A DNA stretch of 64,000 nucleotides, taken from Microbacterium sp. T2.11-28 (lineage in GTDB: Bacteria > Actinomycetota > Actinomycetes > Actinomycetales > Microbacteriaceae). The stretch covers positions 735,445 to 799,444 of the forward strand of contig NZ_CATNHF010000001.1 in assembly GCF_950097975.1 (NCBI RefSeq). Reading direction: 5' to 3'. Both the position numbers and the translations under genes were made by a program. The notes under the pieces are model-generated. The model did no database searches and had not been told where the DNA came from. It saw nothing but the letters and a program-made list of their open reading frames with translations. Of the stretch, positions 32,868-41,666 are shown piece after piece (within the stretch, counting starts at the first letter, position 1; each line of letters starts with the position of its first letter).

Positions 32868-35800
32868 CCTCTCCGATCGAGGCGAGCACACCGCCCGGCG
32901 GCGCCGGCTCGTACGCGCGCCCGGCGACGGCCAGGCGCTCCAGCTCCGCCGCGGCGGCCGCGCGCACCGACGCGGTGCCGACATCGAACAGGGTGAGCTC
33001 GGGCACGGAGGTGGCGAAGTAGTCGACCTCGTCGCGGGCTGCACGCAGCTCCGCCGCGCGGGCATCGAGCGCCGCCCACTCCGCCTCGGCTGCGGCACGC
33101 TCCCCCAGGTGCACGAGGGCCACCCCGCGCCAGTAGGTCGACGCGTCGGCGGCACGGGGCGCGACGGCGAGAGGCGTCGGTGCGACGGCGGCCCGCCACG
33201 CCGCGCGTGCCCCGTCGAGGTCTCCGGCGGCGGCGCGCGCGTGCCCGAGCAGCACCCACCGCTGCACGGGACGCTCGGCGGGATGCCTTCCCTCGCCCAG
33301 CGACCGCGGCGGCATGAGGCCCGCCTCCAGCAGGGCCGCGGCATCGACGGGACGCTCGGCGAGCATCGCCTCGGCGCGCAGGCACGCGGCGCGGTCGAAC
33401 GCGGCGATCACCCGCCCTTCGCCGCCTTCGAACGGGCGGAAGCGCCGCGTGGTGAGCAGCTGCCACGCCTCGTCGACGCGTCCGACGTCGAGCAGGAGGT
33501 CCGCGTGGCGCACGGCGAGGTCGTCGCGCCGGTCGAGCAGCTCCGGATGCCGCTCGAGCAGCGCCAGCCGCTCCCGGGCGTCGAGCCCGCGCCGGACCGC
33601 GAGCACATCCCGCTCGACCACGAGCCGGGCGTCGGCCCGCAGCTCGAGCGCGCGGGCGAGGGCGGCGTCGGCGGCGTCCTCCTCGTGCGCGGCGACGACG
33701 AGGGCGATGGCCAGGTTCCGCCACACCACCGGATCGGTCGATCCCGCCTCCGTGGCGGCGCCGAGCCGCACGAGGGCATCGCGGGTGCGGCCGGCGTCGA
33801 GCAGCCACATGCCGAGGAGGCCCGCGGCGACGGCATCCGCATCGACGGCGGCGACGGCCGCGACGAGGGCGTCGTACTGGTCGAGCCCGGCAGGGAAGGC
33901 CAGATCCGTCGGCGTCGCCGCGGCGGCACGGCGCTCGGCGGCGGCTTCCGCGGGGCGCCCGGTGCGCTCGAGCCACCGGGCCCGGAGGTAGCCGCGGATC
34001 GGCCCCGCCAGTCCCGCGGCGGGCGTGGCGTCGCTCACGACGTCGGTGGCCGCGAGAGCTTCGGCGTACGCCCCGGCGCGGGCGAGCTCGGCCCCCACCT
34101 CGAGCGGCATCTTCGCGTCGAGCGCGAGGGCCTCCCCACGGAGCGCGCGGAGAGCGGGATCGAGCGGATCCGCCTCCGCGAGCGCGTCGAGCATCCGTGC
34201 CGCCTCGGCGGGCGAGCCCTGCCGGGCGAGCGCCAGGGCCTCCAGGCGCCGTGCCTCCGGGATCGGACCCGCCGCGTGTGCGAGGCGCAGCGCCGCTTCC
34301 GCCCGAGCGGCCCGCAGCGCCAGCCGCGCGCGACCGAGTGCGGCCGACGGTGCGAACGCCGCGTTCCACGACGCCTTCGCGAACCAGCGGTCGGCACCCT
34401 CGTCGTCACCCAGGCGCTCGGCGACCAGCGCACGCAGGTAGACCGCCTCGCCGTCGCGCGGATTGAGGTTGCGGCGCGTCAGGCGCTCGATCGCGACGTC
34501 GAGCACGGCCGCGGCGTCGGCGTACTCGCCGCGGTGCAGGTGCCACGCCCCGAGCGCGGTCGCCGCGCGCGTGTCGGCGGGGTCGCGGCGGAGGGTCTCG
34601 CGCAGGTACGGCTCGGCCGACCGCGACGGATGACGGTACTGCAGCAGGTGCACGGCGGTCGCGTAGAGCTCGTCGGCCGAAGCGATCTCCTCGGGCGCAT
34701 CGGGCGCGGTGGCAAGCCACGGCTCGGCGGGCGGCGCCTGCCCCTCGCGCGAGCGCCAGATCACGAGGGGCTCGCCGGCATCCTCGACAGACACCTCCAG
34801 GCCGGGCGTCTCGGGATCGATCCCGACGACGCCCGCGAACGGCCGATCGGGGCCGAGGTCGACCGACCAGCGGGCGAGCTCGTCGCCACCGCAGCGCACG
34901 ACGACCGCGACACCGCAGCGGGGCCGCGTGGTGAGCGCCGTCACCCGCGTGCCACCCTCCGCGGCCGTGATGCCGACAGCTGCGTCGGTCGTGGCCTGGC
35001 GCACGGGCCCGGTCGCATGGATCGGGAACCAGAACTGGGAGAACCGCTTCGTCTCGCCCGGGAGCAGCCAGCTGAAGTCGGGCTGGTTGTCGGTGTAGAC
35101 GCCGGCCATCAGCTCGACGTACGGCCCGTCGCCGTCGGTGAGCTGGTCGTCCCAGGCGCGTCCGATCTCGCCGTCGCCCCACGTCCACTGCTTCTTGCCC
35201 GGCGAGATCGCGCGATCGGCCCAGTGCACGAATCCCGCATCGGCGGCGTGGTCGTATCCGCCGAAGAAGTCGTCGTCGGTGTCGGTGATCATGTACGAGG
35301 TCGGCACCGGGATGTTGCTGTAGATGTCGATGCGATCCGCGTCGACGCACCCCGGCTGGGCGGCGAGCGCCGGATAGTCCACGCCGTAGTAGGGGCGGTC
35401 GGCGCGGGGGAAGGCGGTGATGGCGCGGCGCGCGTGATCGGCGACGTAGGCGACGTCGTCGGGGAAGAACGACTGGTACTCCTCGTGCACCCTCGCGGCG
35501 ACGTTCGCCCACCACAGGAACGTCTGCGGCACGTCGGTGCGGTTGTGGAGCTCGGCCTCCAGCTCGATCACCGACGAGCCCGGACGCAGCCGCACCCCGT
35601 GGAGGCCGCGCATCCGCTGCAGCGGATCGAGGTCGCTGTGCCACACGACGACGGCGCCGTCGTCCTCGCGCGCGATGCGGGAGTCGACCGGCAGGAACGT
35701 CGCCGGCCGGTGGTGCTGCGGCCAGTTGAACTCGACGCCGCCCGAGATCCAGGGCCCGGCGAGCCCGACGAGCGCGGGCTTGATCACGTTGTTGCGGTAG

Positions 35801-36153
35801 AAGAAGTCGTAACCGGCGACCTTGTCGTAGCCGATGTGGATCCGCCCGCCGATCTCGGGAAGCAGCACGAGCCGCACATAGGCGTTCTCGAGGTGGATCG
35901 CCTGCCACTGCCGCGGGGACTTCTCGTGCGAGACGGAGTCGATCATCGGGAGCGGATACACCCGCCCGCTCGAGCCCTGGTACACCCGGCGGTCGAGGAA
36001 GAGCGGATACGGGTCGGGCGCCCCCGGCTCGTACGTGTCGATCCACAGCGGCTCGCTCCAGCAGGCGACGCCCCCGGCCTCGAGGATCGCGGCCTGATCG
36101 GCGGGGGCGTCGGGCAGCTCGATGCGGCTCGGAGACACGTCGTCGGGGATCAC
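32851..36153 (-). CDS. DUF5107 domain protein with TPR tail
   Basis: The 1100-aa cytoplasmic protein has an N-terminal DUF5107 region (about 40-400) with a beta-rich, sugar-epimerase-like sandwich: VYPLPMIDSVSHEKSPRQWQ, VLLPEIGGRIHIGYDKVAGY and GGVEFNWPQHHRPATFLPVD. From about residue 480 to the end are many helical TPR-type repeats with the (A/L)xxxxxxAxxxLxxA pattern. Members sit in carbohydrate-utilisation loci and are thought to act on glycans, but I cannot state a reaction. A 19-bp sequence 53 nt upstream (36206-36224) recurs before the binding-protein gene. No signal peptide is present. Confidence 0.86.
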   Translation of the reverse strand: MIPDDVSPSRIELPDAPADQAAILEAGGVACWSEPLWIDTYEPGAPDPYPLFLDRRVYQGSSGRVYPLPMIDSVSHEKSPRQWQAIHLENAYVRLVLLPEIGGRIHIGYDKVAGYDFFYRNNVIKPALVGLAGPWISGGVEFNWPQHHRPATFLPVDSRIAREDDGAVVVWHSDLDPLQRMRGLHGVRLRPGSSVIELEAELHNRTDVPQTFLWWANVAARVHEEYQSFFPDDVAYVADHARRAITAFPRADRPYYGVDYPALAAQPGCVDADRIDIYSNIPVPTSYMITDTDDDFFGGYDHAADAGFVHWADRAISPGKKQWTWGDGEIGRAWDDQLTDGDGPYVELMAGVYTDNQPDFSWLLPGETKRFSQFWFPIHATGPVRQATTDAAVGITAAEGGTRVTALTTRPRCGVAVVVRCGGDELARWSVDLGPDRPFAGVVGIDPETPGLEVSVEDAGEPLVIWRSREGQAPPAEPWLATAPDAPEEIASADELYATAVHLLQYRHPSRSAEPYLRETLRRDPADTRAATALGAWHLHRGEYADAAAVLDVAIERLTRRNLNPRDGEAVYLRALVAERLGDDEGADRWFAKASWNAAFAPSAALGRARLALRAARAEAALRLAHAAGPIPEARRLEALALARQGSPAEAARMLDALAEADPLDPALRALRGEALALDAKMPLEVGAELARAGAYAEALAATDVVSDATPAAGLAGPIRGYLRARWLERTGRPAEAAAERRAAAATPTDLAFPAGLDQYDALVAAVAAVDADAVAAGLLGMWLLDAGRTRDALVRLGAATEAGSTDPVVWRNLAIALVVAAHEEDAADAALARALELRADARLVVERDVLAVRRGLDARERLALLERHPELLDRRDDLAVRHADLLLDVGRVDEAWQLLTTRRFRPFEGGEGRVIAAFDRAACLRAEAMLAERPVDAAALLEAGLMPPRSLGEGRHPAERPVQRWVLLGHARAAAGDLDGARAAWRAAVAPTPLAVAPRAADASTYWRGVALVHLGERAAAEAEWAALDARAAELRAARDEVDYFATSVPELTLFDVGTASVRAAAAAELERLAVAGRAYEPAPPGGVLASIGEDGTRG

Positions 36154-36205
36154 CTGGCAAAACTATGGGGTGCGGCGCGCCGGCGGAATGGGCGATCCCC
36201 CACCG

Positions 36206-36224
36206 CACCTGGACGATCCGACGG
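36206..36224 (-). promoter_or_regulatory. Candidate operator, copy 1 (CACCTGGACGATCCGACGG)
   Basis: It matches the sequence at 40663-40681 in 17 of 19 bases and in the same orientation. It lies between the DUF5107-TPR gene and the divergent AraC gene, so it can serve both. Confidence 0.65.
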
Positions 36225-36248
36225 TGACGCGGGGACGGCATCGTGTGA

Positions 36249-36254
36249 CAGAAT
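36249..36254 (+). promoter_or_regulatory. -10 box of the AraC gene (leaderless)
   Basis: CAGAAT ends 6 nt before the ATG at 36261. Confidence 0.5.
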
Positions 36255-36260
36255 CCCGGC

Positions 36261-37172
36261 ATGGATGCGACGGAGAGTCCAGGCGCCCCCGGGGCCTCGG
36301 CAGCGGCGACGGAGCGCGCCGACGGGTTCGACCGGCAGCGGCTGAGCGTCGTCCCGCGTCCTGCGGTGGAAGCCGCTCTCGCGCGCCCCGTCACCCGCCG
36401 CATGCTCGTGACCGACGCCGGGTACTTCCCGCACGCGGACCACCACGGCCGGCACCGTCCCGACGGCGTCGCCGAGACGATCGTCATCGTCTGCGTCGCC
36501 GGCGGCGGATGGGTGGAGGCCGCCGGCATCCGCACCACGGTCGGGTCGTCGATGGCGATCGTCATCCCGGGCGGCACGCCCCACTCCTACGGCGCCTCGG
36601 CCGAGGACCCCTGGACGATCTGGTGGTGCCACGTGCGCGGCACCGACGTGCCCGAACTGCTGGAGGCCACCGGCATCCGACCCGACCGGGTGACCCTGTC
36701 GCTGCGGGCCGTGGAGAGGGTGACGGCCCTCCTCGACGAGATCTCCGTCTCGCTCGCCCGCGACACCACGCCGGTGCGGCTGCTGGCGACGTCGGGCATG
36801 GCGTGGCGGCTGCTCACCCAGCTCGCCGTGGATCGGGTGATCCCCAGCGAGGGCGCCCCTGTCGAACGGGCGATGCGCTACCTCGAGGAGCGCGTCGACG
36901 GGCATGTGCAGGTGCCGGAGCTGGCCGCGATGGTGGGGGTGTCGCCGTCGCACCTGGCGGCCCTGTTCCGGGAGGCCACCGGCGGCGGCGTGCTCGCCCA
37001 CCACAACGCGCTCAAGATGGCGCGGGCCCGGGAACTGCTCGACACGACGACCCTCGCCGTCGCCGAGATCGGGCGCCGGATCGGCCTGGACGATCCGTTC
37101 TACTTCTCGCGCCAGTTCCGCCGGACCCACGGCATGAGCCCCCGCGCCTACCGCGAGACCCGCAAGGGCTGA
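36261..37172 (+). CDS. AraC-family regulator of the sugar locus
   Basis: The 303-aa protein has an N-terminal cupin-like sensing domain (about 50-140, with IPGGTPHSYGASAEDPWTIW) and a C-terminal AraC domain. Its two helix-turn-helix units are VQVPELAAMVGVSPSHLAAL near 220 and AVAEIGRRIGLDDPFYFSRQ near 270, ending in MSPRAYRETRKG. Such AraC proteins bind a sugar and activate its transport genes. Its place between the glycosidase/DUF5107 transcript and the ABC genes, and the shared 19-bp motif, point to local control. Confidence 0.92.
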   Translation: MDATESPGAPGASAAATERADGFDRQRLSVVPRPAVEAALARPVTRRMLVTDAGYFPHADHHGRHRPDGVAETIVIVCVAGGGWVEAAGIRTTVGSSMAIVIPGGTPHSYGASAEDPWTIWWCHVRGTDVPELLEATGIRPDRVTLSLRAVERVTALLDEISVSLARDTTPVRLLATSGMAWRLLTQLAVDRVIPSEGAPVERAMRYLEERVDGHVQVPELAAMVGVSPSHLAALFREATGGGVLAHHNALKMARARELLDTTTLAVAEIGRRIGLDDPFYFSRQFRRTHGMSPRAYRETRKG

Positions 37173-37224
37173 CCGCCGGGCGTGCCGGCGCGGCCGCCGG
37201 CGCAACGGCTTCCGCCCGCTTCGC

Positions 37225-37299
37225 GTGGCGAAAGCAGGGCGGATCGACCCGAATCCGGCCCCACAGCCCCCGTGCGTCGTCTCAGCCTGCTTTTGCCAC
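37225..37299. repeat. Long inverted repeat between convergent AraC and permease genes
   Basis: GTGGCGAAAGCAGG (37225-37238) pairs with CCTGCTTTTGCCAC (37286-37299) with one mismatch around a 47-nt loop. It sits between two gene ends and may be a bidirectional terminator or a dispersed palindromic element. Confidence 0.55.
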
Positions 37300-37329
37300 G
37301 GACAGCACGACACAGGGCGGCCGGTCGGG

Positions 37330-38265
37330 TCAGCCCTTCGTCGCTCCGGCGGTCAGGTCGGCACGCCAGAACCGCTGCAGCCCCGTCATCAGGGCGACCA
37401 GCAGCAGCGCCGACACGGCGGAGCCGGTGACCACCAGCGAGTAGAACATCGGGTCGCGCTGGGTCTGCCCGTTCCACAGCGTGAGGCCGAGGGTCACCGG
37501 GAAGGTCGAGGTGTCGTTGAGCATCACGAGCGGCAGCAGGTAGTTGTTCCAGATGGTGACGAACTGGAAGAGGAAGATCGTCACGAGCGCGGGCATCATC
37601 ATGCGGCTGGCCATCGACGCGAAGATCCGCAGGTCGCCGGCGCCGTCGAGCCGGGCCGCCTCGATCACCTCGTCGGGCACGCTCGCATTGGCATGAATGC
37701 GGGCGAGGTACACGCCGAACGGGCTCACCATGCTCGGCAGCAGCACGGCCCAGTAGGTGCCCGTGAGTCCGACGGTGTTCAGCAGGAAGTAGAGCGGCAG
37801 GGCGATGACGGTCGCCGGCACGAGGACCCCGCCGAGGATGACGGAGAACAGCAGCTCCCGCCCCCGGAACGGGAACTTCGCGATCGCGTAGCCGCACGCG
37901 GCGGAGATCACCATGGCGACGAAGGCCCCGACGCCGGAGTACAGCACGCTGTTGAGCACCCACCGGGTGAACGAGCCGCCGTCCTGGGTGAAAAGGGCGA
38001 CCAGGTTCTCCCACGCCCGCGGGGTGTCGGAGGACCACAGGCCGAACGTGCCGAACAGGTCGGCCGGCGACTTGGTGGCGGCGATCAGCACCCACACGAG
38101 CGGCAGCAGGAAGTACACCGCCGCGACCAGCAGGGCGACGTTGATCGCGACGGAGCTCACCGTCCCGGCGGCATGCGGGGCGGGACGCCGTCGCCTTCCC
38201 GACGCCGAGGGCACGGTGAGGGCACGGGTGGCGCCCGTGGGGGCACCGGCGTCGACGGTCACCAT
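37330..38265 (-). CDS. Carbohydrate ABC transporter permease (MalG type)
   Basis: The 311-aa inner-membrane protein has six predicted transmembrane segments after a 35-residue cytoplasmic tail and the EAA loop IEAARLDGAGDLRIFASMAS (about 205-225), the contact for the ATPase. It pairs with the MalF-type permease, overlapping it by 7 bp. No ATPase gene is present in this locus. Like many actinobacterial sugar importers it probably uses a shared MsiK-type ATPase encoded elsewhere. Confidence 0.94.
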   Translation of the reverse strand: MVTVDAGAPTGATRALTVPSASGRRRRPAPHAAGTVSSVAINVALLVAAVYFLLPLVWVLIAATKSPADLFGTFGLWSSDTPRAWENLVALFTQDGGSFTRWVLNSVLYSGVGAFVAMVISAACGYAIAKFPFRGRELLFSVILGGVLVPATVIALPLYFLLNTVGLTGTYWAVLLPSMVSPFGVYLARIHANASVPDEVIEAARLDGAGDLRIFASMASRMMMPALVTIFLFQFVTIWNNYLLPLVMLNDTSTFPVTLGLTLWNGQTQRDPMFYSLVVTGSAVSALLLVALMTGLQRFWRADLTAGATKG

Positions 38266-39173
38266 GCGCGGCTCCCCTTCCGGTTGACGAGGCGGAGGAA
38301 CCCGAACGAGAACGCGAAGCCGAGCAGGGCGACGATCACGGCCATCGCGGCGGCGAGGTTGGGGTTCCCCTGCGCGAACGCCTGGTTGTAGGCGGCGAGG
38401 TTCGGCGTGTAGGTCGAGCTGATCGCCGTCGTGAGCGGTCGCAGCACGAGCGGCTCGACGAACAGCTGCAGGGTGCCGATGATCGTGAAGACGGTCACGA
38501 GGATGATCGAGGGTCGCACGAGCGGCAGCTTGATGTGCCAGATGGTGGCCCAGCCCGAGGCGCCGTCGACGCGGGCGGCCTCGTACAGCTCGGACGGGAT
38601 GGCGTTCAGCGCCGCCATGAGGATCACCATGTTGTATCCGGCAAATCCCCACAGCGCGATGTTCGCGATGGAGAAGAGCACGTTGCCGCTCGAGAGCGGA
38701 TCGAATGCGATGCCCGCCGCACTCAGCAGCTGGAGCACCGGGCTCGTGGCGGGGACGTAGAGGAATCCCCACAGCAGCGTCGCGACGACGCCGGGAACGC
38801 CGTACGGCGAGAAGAAGACGACCCGGAAGAAGCGGGGGGCGAGAGCGCGCCCGGAGTCCAGGAGGAGCGCCAGCCCGAGGGCGGTCAGCACCATCAGCGG
38901 CACGAGGATCGCCGAGAAGCTCACGAGCCTGCCGAGGCTCTCGACGAAGGACGGGTCCGAGAGGGCGCGCACGTAGTTGTCGATGAAGACGAACGTGGTC
39001 TCGGGGGCGCCGTAGCCGAGGCCGGAGCTGCGCGTGGTGAACATGCTCTGCACGAGCGCGTACACGATCGGCGCCACGAAGAAGGCGACGAACATGATCG
39101 CGAACGGCAGGATGAGCACCCACACCGCGCCGGGGAGCCGGCGGCGGGGGCGGGTGGCGAGGGCGGAGCTCAC
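38259..39173 (-). CDS. Carbohydrate ABC transporter permease (MalF type)
   Basis: The 304-aa protein has six transmembrane segments and the EAA loop LYEAARVDGASGWATIWHIK (about 196-215). The start is GTG at 39173 with GGGAGAAGATCC just upstream. It stands between the binding protein and the MalG-type permease, the usual order for CUT1 sugar importers. Confidence 0.94.
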   Translation of the reverse strand: MSSALATRPRRRLPGAVWVLILPFAIMFVAFFVAPIVYALVQSMFTTRSSGLGYGAPETTFVFIDNYVRALSDPSFVESLGRLVSFSAILVPLMVLTALGLALLLDSGRALAPRFFRVVFFSPYGVPGVVATLLWGFLYVPATSPVLQLLSAAGIAFDPLSSGNVLFSIANIALWGFAGYNMVILMAALNAIPSELYEAARVDGASGWATIWHIKLPLVRPSIILVTVFTIIGTLQLFVEPLVLRPLTTAISSTYTPNLAAYNQAFAQGNPNLAAAMAVIVALLGFAFSFGFLRLVNRKGSRAW

Positions 39174-39233
39174 GGATCTTCTCCCGGGTGGCGAGGGGGT
39201 GGGCCGGCGCGGGCGGGCCCACCCCCTCGGGTG

Positions 39234-40562
39234 TCAGTCGGCGACGGAGATGCCGCGCTCGGTGAGGGCGGCGACCATGTCGGCCTGGGTCTCGGCGTAC
39301 GCGTCGACGAGCGGGGTTCCGCCGTCGACGGCGGCCTTGACGTTGTCGGTCAGGCTGGCGAACAGCGTCGAGGACAGCGGCGGCCAGGCCCACGAGGTGT
39401 CGACGGCCTTGTCCGACTCCGCGAAGACATCCCAGATGTCCTGTCCGCCGTAGAACTCGAACACCTCGGGGGCGTCCTGCAGCGACGCGATCGCGGCGGT
39501 GTCCACGATCGAGGGCCAGCCGGCGCCGATCTCGGTCAGGATGCTGACGCTGTCGGTGTTGGAGTTGAGCCACACGGCGAACTCGGCCGCGGCCTCGGGG
39601 TTCTTCGAGCCCTTCAGCACCGCGTTGGCCGAGCCTCCCGCCCACGTGGCCGACACGTTCTCGCCCGCGTTCCACTGCGGCAGCGCGCCGACGGCCCAGG
39701 AGCCGCTCGTCTCGGGAGCCGTGCCGCGGAGGATGGCATCGGCCCACGAGCCCGAGATCCACGACAGGATGTTGCCGTTCTGCAGGTCGGCGTTCCACTC
39801 GCTGGAGAAGTCGGCCTCGACCTTGACGAGGTCCTCGTCGATGAGCTTCTGCCAGAACTCGGCGACCTTCGCGGTCTCGTCGCCGTCGATCGACACCGAC
39901 CAGGCGTCGTCCTCGGCGACGAACCAGTTGGCGCCGCCCTGCTGGGCCAGGCCGATCATCCAGGGCGCCTGGTTGAAGGCGAACGCGGTGATGTAGCGGT
40001 CCGGGTCCGACGCGCGGACGACCTTGGCGGCCTCGTAGAACTCGTCCCAGGTCTCGGGGTACTCGATGCCGAGCTCCTCGAAGATGTCGGCACGGTAGAA
40101 CTGGCCGAGCGGACCGGACGCCTGCGGGATGGAGTAGACCTTGTCGCCGAACACCCCGGTCTGCCACTGCCAGGGGACGAAGAGGTCCTCGGAGTCGGCG
40201 ACGTAGGGGGTGATGTCTTCGAGGGCGTCGTTGATGAGGAAGTCGGGGATCGCGTCATAGCCGAGCTGCACGACGTCCGCGGGGTTCCCGGCCTGGACCG
40301 CCGACAGCATCGTCGCGTAGCCGCCGTCGGGTCCGGCGGTGATCGTCTCGAGCGTGACGTGGATGTCGTCGTGCGCGTCGTTGAAGGCGTCGACGGCGCG
40401 GTCGATGTTGGGCACCCACGACTGGAAGGTGATCTCGACCGGCTCGCCGTCCGAGGGCTCCTCGGGCGAGGTGCCGGCGGCGCAGCCGGCGAGCGCGATG
40501 GCAGCCACGGCGCCGATCGCGAGGGCCGCCACTCGGGTGCGGCGGCGTGCGGAAATGGACAT
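39234..40562 (-). CDS. Sugar ABC transporter substrate-binding lipoprotein (CUT1)
   Basis: The 442-aa protein has a lipoprotein signal peptide with lipobox ALAGC (Cys27) and the fold of family-1 solute-binding proteins. VEITFQSWVPNIDRAVDAFN starts the N-lobe, and YSIPQASGPLGQFYRADIFE and TWDEFYEAAKVV mark conserved parts. It would capture an oligosaccharide outside the membrane and deliver it to the two permeases. The ATG at 40562 has AAGGGAG ahead of it. Its upstream region carries the second copy of the 19-bp operator. The ligand is probably a plant-type beta- or alpha-glycoside. Confidence 0.93.
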   Translation of the reverse strand: MSISARRRTRVAALAIGAVAAIALAGCAAGTSPEEPSDGEPVEITFQSWVPNIDRAVDAFNDAHDDIHVTLETITAGPDGGYATMLSAVQAGNPADVVQLGYDAIPDFLINDALEDITPYVADSEDLFVPWQWQTGVFGDKVYSIPQASGPLGQFYRADIFEELGIEYPETWDEFYEAAKVVRASDPDRYITAFAFNQAPWMIGLAQQGGANWFVAEDDAWSVSIDGDETAKVAEFWQKLIDEDLVKVEADFSSEWNADLQNGNILSWISGSWADAILRGTAPETSGSWAVGALPQWNAGENVSATWAGGSANAVLKGSKNPEAAAEFAVWLNSNTDSVSILTEIGAGWPSIVDTAAIASLQDAPEVFEFYGGQDIWDVFAESDKAVDTSWAWPPLSSTLFASLTDNVKAAVDGGTPLVDAYAETQADMVAALTERGISVAD

Positions 40563-40662
40563 ACATGCTCCCTTGCAATGCAGGCGATCAGGCCTCGTCT
40601 GGATGGTGCGGACTGACACTATGCGGGCACGGCATGCCGGGAACATAGTCGAACAACGGGAT

Positions 40663-40681
40663 CACCTGGACGATTCTACGG
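40663..40681 (-). promoter_or_regulatory. Candidate operator, copy 2 (CACCTGGACGATTCTACGG)
   Basis: It matches the copy at 36206-36224 in 17 of 19 bases and lies about 100 nt before the binding-protein start codon on the same strand relation, as expected for an AraC activator site. Confidence 0.65.
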
Positions 40682-40743
40682 ATCCGGCATTGACCCGGCC
40701 GGCGCGCCTTGCGGCGGTCGCCGCTGCCCCTCGGCCCCCGTCG

Positions 40744-41574
40744 CTACGGCGTGCGGCGCCGACCGCGCCGCCAGAGCAGCACGCCGGCCGCACCACCCTG
40801 GACCATCACGATCGCGCTGATGGTCGCGGCGATGGCACCGGCGGACTGGTCGGCCGCGGTCAGCAGGTCGAACCCGGCGTGCCACACCAGGACGGGCACG
40901 ATGCTGCCGCCGGCTCGAAGGGTCATCCACGACAGCAGGAGCGAGCCGCACAGCAGCGCGATCGCCCAGCCGATCGCGCCCGCGCCCATGGCCGTGTAGG
41001 TCGGGTTGAACAGGAACGCCGGCGCGTGCCACGCGATCCACACCGCACCGACGAGAAGCGCCGCCCGGAGCGGGGACAGCCGCTCGGAGAGCGCGGGGAA
41101 CAGCCAGCCTCGCCAACCCGCCTCTTCGCCGACCCCGAACGTCAGAAGCCACACCAGCGCGACGAGAGGCCACGCCAGCCCGGGGAGCTTCGAGGTCACG
41201 CCGAACGCCGCCGGGTCCGGCCACGTGCCGGTCGTGATCACCTGGGCGGCCCATCCGGCCGCGAGGTACAGCGCGAGCATGGCCGCGGCCTCGAGAAGGC
41301 GAGGGCCGACGCCGCGCACCGCGAACGTGCGACGCCCCCAGGCCGACAGACCCGGCCCGCCGCCCGATCAGGCCGAGGCCGCGAGGGCGCCGCACAGCGG
41401 TCCCGCCGAGGCGGCGAAGAACGTCCACGGCATCCGGTCGAGTCCGGTGGACATCGCCTGCGCCGCCAGCGGCAGCCACAGCGCCCAGGTCACGCCGAAC
41501 GCGATCACCAGGAAGACCGCGATGCCGCCGCGCCGCACGCGCGGCGAGCGCGACGAGGCCGGCGAGACGCTCAT
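40744..41574 (-). pseudogene. CPBP-family intramembrane metalloprotease broken by an in-frame TGA
   Basis: Two open parts in the same frame make a normal 276-codon CPBP (Abi/CAAX-like) protease. 41574-41371 encodes MSVSPASSRSPRVRRGGIAV through AASAGPLCGALAASA, a TGA stands at 41368-41370, and 41367-40744 continues SGGGPGLSAWGRRTFAVRGV into the catalytic region. That region keeps GVGEEAGWRGWLFPAL (EExxxR) and WIAWHAPAFLFN (HxxxF). A single change TGG to TGA would explain the stop. A truncated protein from the ATG at 41319 would keep the catalytic motifs, so residual function is possible. Confidence 0.82.
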
Positions 41575-41666
41575 GGGGCGAAGTCAACTCCTCCTCGCGC
41601 AGCGGGGTCCGCGGCACGGACCGGGAGAAAGCACCGAGCCCTCCGGGGCCGCGGGTTAGGCTCGCG

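Noticed and set aside
41368..41370. TGA as a recoded tryptophan or selenocysteine codon
   Set aside because: Nearly all genes here stop at TGA, so it is not a sense codon. No selenocysteine insertion element is seen and the position is not catalytic.
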